A stretch of DNA of 32,170 bases from an uncultured Oleiphilus sp. (GCA_913020045.1 CAJWBE010000040.1:1-32170); one strand, 5' to 3'; counted from the first letter of the stretch, positions 9,259-19,700 are shown. Translations and numbers: made by a program. The notes: a model not told the origin generated them from the sequence alone.

Positions 9259-9287
9259 ATTATATGCACACCGTCGAATCCGGTCAA
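9259..9287 (-). promoter_or_regulatory. Sigma-70 promoter for rimP-nusA-infB
   Basis: On the minus strand TTGACC (9287-9282) is the -35 box and TATAAT (9264-9259) a perfect -10 box, with a 17-base spacer. The expected start is near 9252. An 11-bp inverted repeat with one mismatch (9250-9274, ACGGTGCGCAT/ATGCACACCGT on the plus strand) spans the -10 box and could be an operator. Confidence 0.85.
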
Positions 9288-9299
9288 CCCAGAAACGAC

Positions 9300-9326
9300 A
9301 AAGCCCGTCATTAAAAGACGGGCTTT
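9300..9326 (-). terminator. Terminator-like hairpin after tRNA-Leu
   Basis: A perfect 10-bp stem AAAGCCCGTC/GACGGGCTTT with a 7-base loop begins six bases after the encoded CCA end of the tRNA. The downstream tract on the minus strand is TTTG rather than a long T run, so it may serve as terminator, 3' processing barrier, or both. Confidence 0.6.
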
Positions 9327-9331
9327 GAAAA

Positions 9332-9418
9332 TGGTGCCGAAGGCCGGACTTGAACCGGCACAGCTATACAGCCACTACCCCCTCAAGATAGCGTGTCTAC
9401 CAATTCCACCACTCCGGC
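9332..9418 (-). tRNA. tRNA-Leu (anticodon GAG)
   Basis: The minus strand reads GCCGGAG for the 5' acceptor arm, pairing with CTTCGGC followed by discriminator A and an encoded CCA (9334-9332). The anticodon stem CTATC/GGTAG holds loop TTGAGGG with anticodon GAG, which reads CUC/CUU codons. The long variable arm (GGCT/AGCT) is typical of class II tRNA-Leu. The T-arm is GCCGG-TTCAAGT-CCGGC. The 87-base gene lies 7 bases past secG, the usual gammaproteobacterial location, and is probably processed from the secG transcript. Confidence 0.97.
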
Positions 9419-9425
9419 ATAAAAC

Positions 9426-9875
9426 TTATTCAAGCTCAGGAACCTTCCCTTCACTTTCAGCGAACCCAGACATTCCTGCCTCAAGTCCACTCTCCATAGA
9501 CGCTTTCATTTCTTCCATGGTTTGATTGTATTCAACAGGCTCGCCTGAAGTATCAAAGTTAGGCTCCTCAAATACATCGCCCGCCTCTAGCTGAGCAGGA
9601 ACAACAATCTGTTCTCCGCCAGCAGCGACTTCAGCTCTTTCCTTCGCTATCAAAGCCAGCGTAATACTCGTAACAAAAAATACAACCGCGAGGGTCGAGG
9701 TCGATTTTGTTAAAAAGTTTCCGCTACCCTGACTACCAAAAACTGTTTGGGATGCACCACCACCAAACGAAGCACCAGCTTCTGCACCTTTACCTTGCTG
9801 CAACAAAACCAGTGCTACCACTGCTAGAGATACTAAGATATGTACAACAACAACGGCAGTCTCTAACATTTCCAT
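9426..9875 (-). CDS. secG: Preprotein translocase subunit SecG
   Basis: SecG is the small auxiliary subunit of the SecYEG channel in the inner membrane. It has two transmembrane helices (about 5-25 and 58-78). The conserved cytoplasmic loop [20 protein letters not shown] and the [11 protein letters not shown] segment lie between them. E. coli SecG is 110 residues; this one is 149. The extra length is an acidic, Glu/Ser-rich C-terminal tail (about 85-149) with no hydrophobic segment. The ATG at 9875 is used; a second ATG two codons in is equally possible. The gene starts 4 bases after tpiA and leads into tRNA-Leu. Confidence 0.93.
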   Translation of the reverse strand: MEMLETAVVVVHILVSLAVVALVLLQQGKGAEAGASFGGGASQTVFGSQGSGNFLTKSTSTLAVVFFVTSITLALIAKERAEVAAGGEQIVVPAQLEAGDVFEEPNFDTSGEPVEYNQTMEEMKASMESGLEAGMSGFAESEGKVPELE

Positions 9876-9879
9876 AACG

Positions 9880-10635
9880 CTAATCCATACTCTCGCAAAT
9901 TTTCTTAAAATCGTCAGCCTTCAAGGATGCACCACCCACTAGACCGCCATCGATATCCAACTGCCCAAATAACTCAGCTGCAGTTGCCACACTAACACTA
10001 CCACCGTACAAAATTGCACACCGTTCAGCGAGTGAAGCTGATTTATCAGCCACCACCGAACGAATAAAGGCATGCATCGCTTGGGCGATTTCTGGCGTTG
10101 CCGTTTTACCGGTGCCAATTGCCCAAACAGGCTCATACGCTATTACCATCGAAGCCAATTCAACATCTGAAAATGCCGACAATACAGCCTCTAACTGTGC
10201 TCTAACCACCAACTCAGCTTGATCAGCATCTCGCTCAGCCAGTGTTTCACCAACACACAACACCGGTATAATTTTCTTCTCGATTAATTGCGCCACTTTG
10301 GCTACAACCATCTGATCTGTTTCCGAGTACAAGGTTCGCCGCTCAGAATGACCTACCAAGCAGTACTCTACTCCGATATCTGACAGCATTGCGGCAGATA
10401 TTTCACCGGTAAAAGCACCCTTGTCATCTTGCGCAACATTCTGCGCACCTAGGCCCAATCCTGATCCAGAAAACGCGTCTCCAAGCTGCTGAAGATAAAC
10501 AGCGGGAGGCGCTAACACTACCTTCACTCGCTCAGACAACTTTTCAATTTCAGGCTGGAGCTGGGATGAAAAGTCGTCGATAAACGACTGACTTCCGTTC
10601 ATTTTCCAGTTTCCGGCAATAATCTTTTGACGCAT
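9880..10635 (-). CDS. tpiA: Triosephosphate isomerase
   Basis: TpiA interconverts dihydroxyacetone phosphate and glyceraldehyde 3-phosphate in glycolysis and gluconeogenesis. The 251-residue protein is a full TIM barrel. Substrate-binding N9 and K11 lie in GNWKMNG. The catalytic His is at 96 in CLVGHSERR and the catalytic Glu at 168 in [12 protein letters not shown]. The phosphate-gripping loop is followed by LYGGSV and [10 protein letters not shown]. The start is ATG at 10635. It lies 79 bases after glmM and 4 before secG. Confidence 0.98.
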   Translation of the reverse strand: MRQKIIAGNWKMNGSQSFIDDFSSQLQPEIEKLSERVKVVLAPPAVYLQQLGDAFSGSGLGLGAQNVAQDDKGAFTGEISAAMLSDIGVEYCLVGHSERRTLYSETDQMVVAKVAQLIEKKIIPVLCVGETLAERDADQAELVVRAQLEAVLSAFSDVELASMVIAYEPVWAIGTGKTATPEIAQAMHAFIRSVVADKSASLAERCAILYGGSVSVATAAELFGQLDIDGGLVGGASLKADDFKKICESMD

Positions 10636-10667
10636 AATCCGATATAGCCCTACTCAGAAGGGCGCAA

Positions 10668-10696
10668 ATACTAACTGAGTTAAACGCTAGTTACAA
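10668..10696 (-). promoter_or_regulatory. Weak candidate promoter before tpiA
   Basis: On the minus strand TTGTAA (10696-10691), a 17-base spacer and TAGTAT (10673-10668) each match four of six consensus bases. A small GCCCT/AGGGC hairpin (10647-10663) follows. This may give tpiA-secG independence from glmM, but the match is weak. Confidence 0.25.
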
Positions 10697-10714
10697 GAAA
10701 ATATAAGGCCGACT

Positions 10715-12058
10715 TCAACCGATTTGAGTCGACACCACGGAGACCAACTCATCCACGACAGAATTGACCAATTCTTCGTCATCTCCTTCAGCCATGACAC
10801 GGATTAGCGGCTCTGTTCCCGACGCTCTTAGCAACACTCTTCCACTGCCATTGAAGCGCTTTTCTTGCGCCGCTACTGCCGCAGCTATTTCATTGTTAGA
10901 CAGAGGATCCATGCGCTCTCTGATCCTTACATTCTTGAGCACTTGAGGAAGCTTCTTCATCGTCAGCTTGAGCTCATGTAAAGTCTTTTCCTCATTCCAC
11001 ATAGCAATCAGTACCTGCAATGCAGAAACAATACCGTCTCCCGTCGTCGCCTTGTCAAAACAGATCAAATGCCCTGACCCCTCGCCTCCGAGCTGCCAAT
11101 TATTCTGTTTGAGCTGCTCCATGACATATCGGTCGCCCACACCTGCCCGGACAAACGGAACCCCTAAGGATTCAAAAGCCATCTCGGCACCATAGTTAGT
11201 CATTAATGTGCCAACTACACCCCCAACTAAGCGACCAGACTCTTTTCTGTTTTTCGCGATAATATAGATAAGCTCATCACCGTCAAGCAACTCACCCTTG
11301 TGATCGACCATCACAACACGATCGCCATCACCATCAAAAGCAATACCTAGATCAGCTCCCTCTTCGAGCACTTTGTCGATCAATGCCGCCGGACTGGTAG
11401 AACCAACATCTTTATTGATATTAAGGCCGTTCGGCTGAACACCTATCGTAACGAGCTCAGCACCTAGCTCACGAAACACATAAGGCGCTACTTGATAGGT
11501 AGCGCCATGAGCACAATCCAACACGATCTTCATGCCATCGAGCGACATCACCGACGGAATCGTACTCTTACAAAATTCGACATAACGCCCGACCGCGTCA
11601 TCGATCCGCTTGGCCTTGCCCAGCTGATCAGGTGCGACAACCTTTAAGTCTTTATCAAGGTAAGACTCAATTTCTAGCTCAACTTGGTCGTCGAGTTTCA
11701 TACCCTGTGCCGAGAAAAACTTAATTCCGTTATCTTGGTAGGGGTTATGCGACGCACTAATAACAATACCGGCATTAGCGCGATATGTTCGGGTCAAATA
11801 CGCCACCGCAGGGGTCGGCATTGGCCCAAGCAAACGAACGTCAACACCCGCTGCAGATAGGCCCGCCTCTAAAGCAGATTCAAAAAGATAGCCGGAAATT
11901 CTTGTATCTTTACCAATAATGACGCGATTGCGGCCACTCGACTTTTTAAATACCTGACCGCAAGCCCACCCTAACTTGAGCATAAACTCAGGCGTTATCG
12001 CGCCCTCACCAAGACAACCTCGAATACCATCCGTTCCAAAATACTTTCGATTTCCCAT
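10715..12058 (-). CDS. glmM: Phosphoglucosamine mutase
   Basis: GlmM converts glucosamine 6-phosphate to glucosamine 1-phosphate on the way to UDP-GlcNAc, the precursor of peptidoglycan and lipopolysaccharide. The 447-residue protein starts [11 protein letters not shown]. It has the phosphoserine loop [12 protein letters not shown] with active Ser103, the metal-binding loop DGDGDR at 242-247, the sugar-binding GEGSGH, and the phosphate-binding [15 protein letters not shown] near the C-terminus. The ATG has a GGAG site five bases upstream. It follows folP after 9 bases, a pairing common in proteobacteria. Confidence 0.97.
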   Translation of the reverse strand: MGNRKYFGTDGIRGCLGEGAITPEFMLKLGWACGQVFKKSSGRNRVIIGKDTRISGYLFESALEAGLSAAGVDVRLLGPMPTPAVAYLTRTYRANAGIVISASHNPYQDNGIKFFSAQGMKLDDQVELEIESYLDKDLKVVAPDQLGKAKRIDDAVGRYVEFCKSTIPSVMSLDGMKIVLDCAHGATYQVAPYVFRELGAELVTIGVQPNGLNINKDVGSTSPAALIDKVLEEGADLGIAFDGDGDRVVMVDHKGELLDGDELIYIIAKNRKESGRLVGGVVGTLMTNYGAEMAFESLGVPFVRAGVGDRYVMEQLKQNNWQLGGEGSGHLICFDKATTGDGIVSALQVLIAMWNEEKTLHELKLTMKKLPQVLKNVRIRERMDPLSNNEIAAAVAAQEKRFNGSGRVLLRASGTEPLIRVMAEGDDEELVNSVVDELVSVVSTQIG

Positions 12059-12067
12059 TATCTCTCC

Positions 12068-12907
12068 CTAACGTCGTCCGACACCTAACACTGCATCAAC
12101 TACTTTTAGCGCATCAACAGTCTCTGCGACATCATGCACTCTTATAATTTTTGCGCCATTCATGGCGGCAACCACCGCCGCTGAAACGCTACCATAAAGA
12201 CGCCCATCAACATCTCTATCCAAAATATGACCGATCATTGATTTGCGCGAAAGTCCGACCAATACTGGGCAACCCAACCCTGACAACGAACTCAAATCAC
12301 GCAACAAATCCAAATTATGCGCCAACGACTTTCCAAAACCAAACCCTGGATCAAGCACCACGCGCTCTTGAGCGACACCTGCCTGCATCAACAAAGATAA
12401 GCGCTGCCTTAAATAAGCCTGCACATCGCCAACGACATCATCGTAACCCGGAGCGCGCTGCATAGTACTGGGATCGCCTTGCATGTGCATGACGCAGATC
12501 GCAACATCTGAGTTTTTTATCGCATCAATCGCCCCTTCAAAAGAAAAGGCGCGTACGTCGTTAACCAAGCCACAACCCAAGCGAACGACCTCTGTCATAA
12601 CTTCTGGCTTACTGGTATCAACCGACACCACTACATCGCACTCTTTCACAACACGCTCAACAACAGGACAGACTCGATCGAGCTCCTCTTGCACCGATAC
12701 TTCTGCGGCACCGGGGCGCGTCGACTCACCTCCAATATCAACTAATGAGGCTCCCTGCTCAACCATCAGAGATGCCTGACGAACCGCTAGCTCAGCGGTC
12801 GTATACTGCCCACCATCCGAAAACGAGTCAGGCGTAACATTCAGCACTCCCATTACATGGGTACGCGCCAACGATAACGTTCTCGAAGAGCACTTTAATT
12901 CCGGCAT
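12068..12907 (-). CDS. folP: Dihydropteroate synthase
   Basis: FolP condenses 6-hydroxymethyl-7,8-dihydropterin pyrophosphate with p-aminobenzoate, the sulfonamide-sensitive step of folate synthesis. The 279-residue TIM-barrel protein shows MGVLNVTPDSFSDGG (pterin and pyrophosphate site), DIGGESTRPGA, CVMHMQGDPSTMQ, DPGFGFGKSLAHN, and the final VHDVAET. The ATG at 12907 has AAGGA about 12 bases upstream. The gene lies only about 30 bases beyond the T run of the ftsH terminator. Its transcription therefore depends on read-through or on a promoter within ftsH that I could not see. Confidence 0.96.
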   Translation of the reverse strand: MPELKCSSRTLSLARTHVMGVLNVTPDSFSDGGQYTTAELAVRQASLMVEQGASLVDIGGESTRPGAAEVSVQEELDRVCPVVERVVKECDVVVSVDTSKPEVMTEVVRLGCGLVNDVRAFSFEGAIDAIKNSDVAICVMHMQGDPSTMQRAPGYDDVVGDVQAYLRQRLSLLMQAGVAQERVVLDPGFGFGKSLAHNLDLLRDLSSLSGLGCPVLVGLSRKSMIGHILDRDVDGRLYGSVSAAVVAAMNGAKIIRVHDVAETVDALKVVDAVLGVGRR

Positions 12908-12937
12908 TAAGTTAGCGATTCCTTCTAAACATCAACA

Positions 12938-12968
12938 AATAAAAAAGGCGCAACATAGTTGCACCTTT
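12938..12968 (-). terminator. Intrinsic terminator after ftsH
   Basis: AAAGGTGCAAC and GTTGCGCCTTT on the minus strand (12968-12958 with 12954-12944) form an 11-bp stem with one C:A mismatch and a 3-base loop, running into six T residues. It lies 22 bases past the ftsH stop codon and just ahead of folP. Confidence 0.8.
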
Positions 12969-12990
12969 ATATTTCAATCAACGGTAAAGC

Positions 12991-14955
12991 TTACAGCTCG
13001 TTGGCTGGCCCACCTACCGTACCGCCAGATTCACTTGAATCCTTTTTATCTGCGGGCGTTTCGTCTTTTTCCTCTGGCTCGGGCTCAGGTTTAGCGGCAG
13101 AACCACCATTACCTGATCCATTTCCACCCCAACCTTTTGGCGGCCTTGGCGTCTTGCCTTCCATAATGTCGTCAATTTGTTGAGCATCGATGGTTTCATA
13201 TTTCATCAAGGCGTCGGCCATTGCATCAAGTTTCGAGCGATTCTCTTCGAGAATTTTTTCTGCCGTTGAATAACACTCGTCGATAATCGTTCGCACCTCT
13301 TCATCGATGGTGCTGCGGGTCGAACCAGCAACATGAGATGAAGAGCCGCCTGCCGACTTGCCTAGAAAAACTTCTTCTTGCGCTTCGTCATACATAAGTG
13401 GGCCTAGTCTTTCAGACAAGCCCCACTTCGTTACCATATTTCGAGCAATTTCTGTGGCGCGCTGAATATCATTAGAGGCGCCAGTAGTGACGCCATCAGC
13501 ACCGAGGGTCATTTCTTCCGCAATACGACCGCCGTACAGTGAACAAATCTGACTAATAATCTGCCGACGACTTAAGCTATAACGGTCTTCTTCCGGTAGA
13601 AACATAGTCACTCCCAAGGCACGACCACGCGGAATAATACTTACTTTATAGACCGGGTCATGCTCCGGCACCACCCGCCCAACAATCGCGTGACCAGCTT
13701 CATGGTAAGCAGTGTTCTGTTTTTCTTTTTCCGACATCACCATCGACTTGCGCTCAGCGCCCATCATGATTTTGTCTTTTGCCAACTCAAATTCACTCAT
13801 CGAAACCGCGCGTTTATCCGAACGCGCTGCAAACAACGACGCTTCGTTCACCAAGTTAGCCAAGTCAGCACCCGAGAATCCAGGCGTACCACGAGCGATC
13901 AAACTCGGCACGACATCCTCGTCTAATGGCACCTTCTTCATATGCACTTTCAAAATTTGCTCGCGACCTAGAATGTCCGGCAAGCCAACAACAACCTGTC
14001 TGTCGAAACGACCCGGTCGCAACAAAGCAGGGTCCAAAACGTCAGGTCGGTTAGTCGCAGCGATCACAATAACCCCTTCACTGCCTTCAAAACCGTCCAT
14101 CTCAACAAGCAACTGGTTAAGCGTTTGCTCACGCTCATCGTGTCCACCACCCAAACCTGCGCCACGGTGACGACCAACTGCATCGATCTCATCGATGAAA
14201 ATAATACAAGGCGATTGCTTTTTAGCTTGCTCGAACATGTCTCTCACTCGAGATGCACCAACACCCACAAACATTTCGACAAAATCAGAACCCGAAATAG
14301 AAAAGAATGGCACTTTTGCTTCGCCCGCAATAGCTTTAGCCAAAAGTGTTTTACCCGTACCCGGCTGCCCGACCATTAACACACCGCGCGGGATCTTTCC
14401 GCCTAAGCGTTGAAACTTACTCGGGTCACGCAGAAACTCAACCAGCTCTTTAACATCTTCTTTTGCCTCATCAACCCCTGCCACATCGGCGAAGGTTGTT
14501 TTGATCTGATCTTCGCTCATCAAGCGCGCTTTACTCTTACCGAAGGACATCGGCCCCTTGCCGCCGCCACCGCCTTGCATTTGCCGCATAAAAAACATGA
14601 ACACAGCAATAATCACTAAGATTGGAAATGACGCGACCAAGAGCTGCGTCCAAATGCTTTGTTTTTCAGGCTCTTTACCGACCACGCGAACTTTGTTACT
14701 GATAAGGTCATCCATCAGGCGAGGATCTTCAACCATCGGACGGACCGTTGAATAGCGACGACCATCGGAAGTTTCAATATCAAAACTTAAACCATCAATA
14801 ACCACTTCCTTTACCTGACCGCCCTGGACAAGCTCTATGAACTGGGAATAATCCATTGACTGCTTCTGAGTCTGCGCGTTGAAATTATTGAAGACCATCA
14901 ACAAGACTGCCGCGATCACAAGCCAAAGTACGAGATTTTTTACCATGTCATTCAA
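12991..14955 (-). CDS. ftsH: ATP-dependent zinc metalloprotease FtsH
   Basis: FtsH is a hexameric inner-membrane AAA+ protease; in E. coli it degrades sigma-32, LpxC and damaged membrane proteins. The 654-residue protein has a first transmembrane helix (about 7-23), a periplasmic domain, and a second helix (about 103-123). The AAA+ domain has Walker A GQPGTGKT at 196-203, Walker B FIDEID near 253-258 and the second region of homology [19 protein letters not shown]. The zinc site HEAGH lies at 418-422. Walker A has Gln where E. coli has Pro. The Pro/Gly/Glu-rich tail (about 605-654) is not catalytic. The TTG at 14955 has GAGG eight bases upstream and gives MNDM; ATG at 14946 is the alternative. 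Confidence 0.96.
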   Translation of the reverse strand: MNDMVKNLVLWLVIAAVLLMVFNNFNAQTQKQSMDYSQFIELVQGGQVKEVVIDGLSFDIETSDGRRYSTVRPMVEDPRLMDDLISNKVRVVGKEPEKQSIWTQLLVASFPILVIIAVFMFFMRQMQGGGGGKGPMSFGKSKARLMSEDQIKTTFADVAGVDEAKEDVKELVEFLRDPSKFQRLGGKIPRGVLMVGQPGTGKTLLAKAIAGEAKVPFFSISGSDFVEMFVGVGASRVRDMFEQAKKQSPCIIFIDEIDAVGRHRGAGLGGGHDEREQTLNQLLVEMDGFEGSEGVIVIAATNRPDVLDPALLRPGRFDRQVVVGLPDILGREQILKVHMKKVPLDEDVVPSLIARGTPGFSGADLANLVNEASLFAARSDKRAVSMSEFELAKDKIMMGAERKSMVMSEKEKQNTAYHEAGHAIVGRVVPEHDPVYKVSIIPRGRALGVTMFLPEEDRYSLSRRQIISQICSLYGGRIAEEMTLGADGVTTGASNDIQRATEIARNMVTKWGLSERLGPLMYDEAQEEVFLGKSAGGSSSHVAGSTRSTIDEEVRTIIDECYSTAEKILEENRSKLDAMADALMKYETIDAQQIDDIMEGKTPRPPKGWGGNGSGNGGSAAKPEPEPEEKDETPADKKDSSESGGTVGGPANEL

Positions 14956-15086
14956 AGGGGAAGCCTCTAACTAATACGAATTGATGACCAACGCTCTAGG
15001 CGAAGAATTAAATATACATCCTGATACTCAAATATACTATTGCCAACGAGCCAATTTGGATCACTTAGACAGAAGAATCTCTCACA

Positions 15087-15704
15087 TCATTTTTTGAAAC
15101 CAACCCCGACCAGATAGATCTCTCTGGAACGCGCCCTGGAAGAGTCAGGTTTCCGACTAACGACCTTAGTAAAACAGCTTCGCATCTCTTTTAGCAGCTC
15201 ATCAAAGCCTTCGCCTTGAAACACCTTAGCCACAAAAGAGCCGTTTACGCGCAAAGTCTGCTTCGCCATATCTAACGCCAATTCAACCAAGTGCATAGCA
15301 TTAGGAATATCAATCGCTGCATTGCCACTCATATTGGGGGCCATATCTGAAATTACAAGATCTGCTTCGCCATCAATTTCAGACATTAGCTTTTCAAACA
15401 CTTCATCTTCAGTAAAATCACCCTGAATAAAGGTGACGTCGGGCAACGGATCCATCAGCAAAATATCACTCGCTATCACCTTGCCCTTACCACCTATGTA
15501 TTCTGTTGCCACCTGACTCCAGCCACCCGGTGCAGACCCCAAATCGATAACCGTCATACCTTGCTTAAACAATCGGTCTTTCTCGTGCAACTCTTTAAGT
15601 TTATAACTGGCACGTGAGCGATAACCGTCCTCTTGAGACTTCTTTACATAAACATCGTCGAAGTGCTCCTTCAACCAAACCTTACTTGTTTTTGACCTTG
15701 CCAT
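15087..15704 (-). CDS. rlmE: 23S rRNA (uridine-2'-O)-methyltransferase RlmE (FtsJ/RrmJ)
   Basis: RlmE methylates the 2'-OH of U2552 in the 23S rRNA A-loop late in 50S assembly. In E. coli it is heat induced with ftsH. The 205-residue protein begins [20 protein letters not shown]. The SAM motif [13 protein letters not shown], the acidic DMAPNMSG motif, the Lys in [10 protein letters not shown] and the Glu in SREIYLV make up the FtsJ catalytic set (K-D-K-E). The frame is open 21 codons upstream, but those residues align with nothing, so the ATG at 15704 is preferred. A 131-base gap separates it from ftsH; I saw no clear promoter there. Confidence 0.96.
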   Translation of the reverse strand: MARSKTSKVWLKEHFDDVYVKKSQEDGYRSRASYKLKELHEKDRLFKQGMTVIDLGSAPGGWSQVATEYIGGKGKVIASDILLMDPLPDVTFIQGDFTEDEVFEKLMSEIDGEADLVISDMAPNMSGNAAIDIPNAMHLVELALDMAKQTLRVNGSFVAKVFQGEGFDELLKEMRSCFTKVVSRKPDSSRARSREIYLVGVGFKK

Positions 15705-15800
15705 AACGCTCACTATGCTTATTTCGATGACAGTACTATGCCGAAAGACGCCACAATACCCACCCATTAATTAATACAAGAAACTACGGGCGCGCTTTGC

Positions 15801-15859
15801 TAGAATGGCGCCATCGTTTTGTGTTGCAAAAACGCAACCCGTGCCAACATAACATTGGC
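15801..15859 (+). promoter_or_regulatory. Candidate -10 box and hairpins upstream of yhbY
   Basis: TAGAAT at 15801-15806 is a good -10 box, but no recognisable -35 lies 16-19 bases upstream. The leader then holds two small perfect hairpins, GTTGC/GCAAC (15823-15838) and GCCAA/TTGGC (15843-15859). This is the divergent region between rlmE and yhbY. Confidence 0.35.
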
Positions 15860-15889
15860 AAATTTCATATCTACACAGGCAAATAACTC

Positions 15890-16195
15890 ATGACGCTATC
15901 GGCGGCTGACAAGAAACAATACCGTGCCATTGCACACAATTTAAACCCAGTAATCATAGTCGGCGATAAAGGCTTATCCGAAGCACTAATGGAAGAACTA
16001 AACCGCGCACTAAGTGATCACGAGCTAATCAAAGTAAAAGTTGCCATTGGCGATCGAGATGACCGAGCACAACTGATCGATACACTGGTCAAAGACTCCG
16101 GCGCCGAACTAATACAAACAATCGGAAAAATAGCGATCCTGTTGCGCCGCAACAAAAAGCCTAACCCAAAGCTGTCCAACCTAATTCGCCAGTAA
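15890..16195 (+). CDS. yhbY: Ribosome assembly RNA-binding protein YhbY (CRM domain)
   Basis: YhbY is a single CRM-domain protein that binds pre-50S particles. The 101-residue product contains AHNLNPVIIVGDKGLSEALMEEL, in which the G-x-x-G-L turn corresponds to the CRM RNA-binding loop. DHELIKVKVAIGDRDDR and QTIGKIAILLRRNKK follow. The length matches E. coli YhbY (97). It is transcribed away from rlmE-ftsH and towards greA, sharing a terminator with the latter. The basic tail (RRNKKPNPK) fits rRNA binding. Confidence 0.94.
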   Translation: MTLSAADKKQYRAIAHNLNPVIIVGDKGLSEALMEELNRALSDHELIKVKVAIGDRDDRAQLIDTLVKDSGAELIQTIGKIAILLRRNKKPNPKLSNLIRQ

Positions 16196-16214
16196 GGTTC
16201 AGGATAAATTGTAC

Positions 16215-16250
16215 AAATAATAAAGGCGCCACTCGGCGCCTTTATTATTT
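16215..16250. terminator. Bidirectional terminator between yhbY and greA
   Basis: A perfect 16-bp inverted repeat, AAATAATAAAGGCGCC with its exact complement, surrounds the 4-base loop ACTC. A/T-rich ends supply U-rich tails in both directions. It sits between convergent yhbY and greA and should serve both transcripts. Confidence 0.9.
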
Positions 16251-16266
16251 CAAGCCCATACAATAA

Positions 16267-16743
16267 TCAAACATGCAGCACTTCATCAATCTCATATTCA
16301 ACAATCCCGCTGGGCACCTGTACACCAACGATATCGCCCTCCTCTTTACCAATTAGCGCTCGCGCTATCGGCGAAGAGATCGATATTTTACCTGCTTTGA
16401 TATCCGCTTCGTCGTCACCAACGATGTGATAACGCACCTCTTGCTCATCATCCATGCGGATCAATGACACCGTGGTACCGAAAATCACTTTACCGGTCGG
16501 CTCGATCGATAAAACGTCGATCACTTGAGCGCCCGCCAGCTTACCTTCGATTTCTTGAATTCGCCCTTCAATAAAGCTCTGCTGCTCACGCGCGGCATGA
16601 TACTCGGCGTTCTCTTTCAAATCACCATGCTCTCTGGCATCAGCAATCGCTTCGATAACACGCGGACGATCTTCAGTTTTGAGCCTGGTTAACTCTTCGC
16701 GAAGATCCTTCTCGCCTTTTACTGTCATTGGTATTCTGTTCAT
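16267..16743 (-). CDS. greA: Transcription elongation factor GreA
   Basis: GreA enters the RNA polymerase secondary channel and stimulates cleavage of backtracked RNA. The 158-residue product matches E. coli GreA (158) from [18 protein letters not shown]. The N-terminal antiparallel coiled coil (about 10-75) carries the tip acidic pair in [19 protein letters not shown]. The C-terminal FKBP-like domain contains GATV-like [17 protein letters not shown] and [14 protein letters not shown]. It starts 19 bases after carB and is probably the last gene of carA-carB-greA. Confidence 0.97.
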   Translation of the reverse strand: MNRIPMTVKGEKDLREELTRLKTEDRPRVIEAIADAREHGDLKENAEYHAAREQQSFIEGRIQEIEGKLAGAQVIDVLSIEPTGKVIFGTTVSLIRMDDEQEVRYHIVGDDEADIKAGKISISSPIARALIGKEEGDIVGVQVPSGIVEYEIDEVLHV

Positions 16744-16762
16744 TCAAACTCTCTTCGTTATT

Positions 16763-19700
16763 CTAGTGAAGGTCTTGTAGCCGCCTAACTGTTTCATTGG
16801 ATCCGTACTTAATCGCACGAACGATCGCCTCACCACCCGCTAAAGTCGTGCTGTAAGCGATTTTCTTCTGCAAAGCCGACTGACGAATCATTGCAGAATC
16901 TGCAATCGCCTGACGCCCCTCCGTGGTATTCACGATAAGATTAATATCACCATTTTTTAATGCGTCGACAACATGCGGACGCCCTTCCATGACTTTATTA
17001 ACGCGCTCTACTTTAATGCCGGCGTCTTCGATCGCCGCTGCCGTTCCCGATGTCGCCATCAAGGTAAAGCCAGCTTCCACCAAGTTTTGAGCTAAAGTCA
17101 CCACACCTGATTTATCAAGCTCACGAACACTTAAAAACGCTTTGCCTGCTTCAGGCAGCGTCTCGCCAGCACCAAGGTAACCTTTGGCGAAAGCCTCTTC
17201 GAAGGTATCACCAATCCCCATTACTTCACCCGTCGACTTCATCTCTGGGCCCAATATAGGATCAACTGAGGGGAACTTCTTAAACGGAAACACAGACTCT
17301 TTAACAAAAAACTGCTTCGGTACAATCTCTTTCGTAAATCCTAACTCTTCTAGTGTTTTACCCGCCATACAGCGTGCCGCTATTTTAGCCAAAGACACAC
17401 CAATCGCTTTAGAAACGAAAGGAACAGTCCGTGAGGCACGAGGGTTCACCTCGATAACATAGACCTTGCCATCTTGGTACGCCAACTGAACATTCATCAA
17501 ACCGACAACGCCTAACTCAAGCGCCATAGCCTTGACGACTTCCTTCATTTCTTCTTGAACTTCTTTAGACAGGGTATACGGAGGCAAGGAACATGCAGAG
17601 TCACCCGAGTGCACACCCGCTTGCTCAATGTGCTGCATAATCGCACCAATTACGACCTGCTTACCGTCACTAATCGCATCTACATCCACCTCAATGGCGG
17701 CATTCAAAAAGTGATCCAGCAACACAGGGCTATCATTCGAAACGCTTACCGCGTCTTTCATATAACGGGTTAACTCTTCTTCTTTGTATACGATCTCCAT
17801 TGCTCGCCCACCCAACACATAGGATGGACGCACCACTAGAGGATAACCAATCTTGCCACCTTCAATTAAACCTTCTTCTAGACTTCTTACTGTCGCATTA
17901 GGCGGCTGTAACAAGCTCAAACGCTCTATCATTTGCTGAAAACGCTCACGGTCTTCTGCACGGTCTATTGCGTCCGGGCTCGTACCAATAATCGGTACAC
18001 CTGCTTCTTCCAAACCACGCGCTAACTTAAGCGGAGTTTGGCCACCGTAGTGCACAATCACACCCTTAGGCTTTTCAAGCTGAATGATCTCGAGCACATC
18101 TTCCAAGGTGATCGACTCAAAGTACAGGCGATCAGAGGTGTCATAATCCGTCGAAACCGTCTCAGGATTACAGTTAATCATAATCGTTTCATAGCCGTCT
18201 TCGCGCATCGCTAACGCAGCATGAACACAGCAATAGTCAAACTCGATACCCTGACCAATTCGGTTTGGGCCACCGCCGATAACAACAATTTTCTCACGGT
18301 CAGTTGGGTTCGCTTCGCACTCTTCTTCATAAGTCGAGTACATGTAAGCGGTGTCAGAGGAGAACTCTGCGGCACAGGTATCAACACGTTTATAGACAGG
18401 GCGTAGGCCAAAGTCATGACGAATTGAGCGCAACTCCTTCTCAGGCATTCCCAATAGCTCTGCTAAACGACGGTCGGCAAAACCTTTTCGCTTCAGCCTC
18501 AACATTGCATCTGAAGACAGGTCTGTGCGCGTCATATTCGACACCACACACTCTTCTTCAATTAAGTCTTCTATTTGGACCAAGAACCAAGGGTCGATGC
18601 CGCTTAGCTTATACACCTGATCTACCGACATTCCTGCACGGAACGCATCACCCACCACCCACATGCGCTCTGCGCCAGGGTTTTGAAGCTCACGCTTCAA
18701 GATCGCTTTAGCGTCTTCATGCTTCAAATCTATCTTTGGTTCAAAACCAGAAGAACCGACCTCGAGACCGCGCAGGGCTTTCTGCAAAGACTCTTGGAAG
18801 GTTCTACCAATCGACATCACCTCTCCAACAGACTTCATTTGAGTCGTTAAGATAGGATCTGCCTGTGGAAATTTTTCAAAGGTGAAGCGAGGAATCTTCG
18901 TCACAACATAGTCAATCGAAGGCTCAAACGACGCCGGCGTCGCACCACCAGTAATATCGTTCTGTAGCTCATCCAAGGTATAGCCAATTGCTAACTTAGC
19001 AGCGACTTTTGCAATCGGAAAGCCTGTCGCTTTAGACGCCAGCGCAGACGAGCGCGACACACGCGGGTTCATCTCAATCACAACCATACGACCCGTGTTC
19101 GGACACATGCCAAACTGTACGTTCGACCCACCCGTTTCAACACCGATCTCTCTGAGTACCGCCAACGAGGCATTACGCATGATCTGGTATTCTTTATCCG
19201 TGAGCGTTTGTGCAGGCGCAACCGTGATAGAGTCACCCGTATGAACGCCCATCGCATCGAAATTCTCGATGGTACAAATAATAATGCAGTTGTCGTTTTT
19301 GTCGCGGACAACTTCCATTTCGTATTCTTTCCAACCTATCAATGACTCATCAATCAATAGCTCGCTGGTCGGAGACAAATCCAAACCGCGCTCACAGATC
19401 TCCATAAACTCATCGCGGTTGTAAGCGATGCCGCCACCACTGCCACCCATCGTAAAAGACGGACGGATAATGCTAGGGAATCCTAAAGTATCGAGCACCT
19501 GCAACGCTTCTTCCATGCTATGTGCAATGGCAGAACGCGGCGTCTCCAAACCAATAGCCTTCATCGCTTTATCAAAACGCTCTCTATCTTCGGCTTTGTC
19601 GATGGTGTCAGCGTTCGCCCCTACCATTTCAACGCCAAACTTTTCCAACACACCTTCACGCTCTAGATCTAGCGCGCAGTTCAGCGCAGTCTGACCACCC

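Noticed and set aside
9003-9311. A 102-codon minus-strand frame overlapping the rimP leader
   Set aside because: It overlaps the rimP start, two terminators and the promoter, has no ribosome site, and resembles no family. The 30-codon ORF in another frame is better supported.
9049-9330. Search for a second tRNA (such as tRNA-Met) next to tRNA-Leu
   Set aside because: No other cloverleaf is visible between tRNA-Leu and rimP; the hairpins there are terminators.
15705-15767. Upstream extension of rlmE by 21 codons
   Set aside because: The extra residues do not align with RlmE, and the ATG at 15704 reproduces the known N-terminus.
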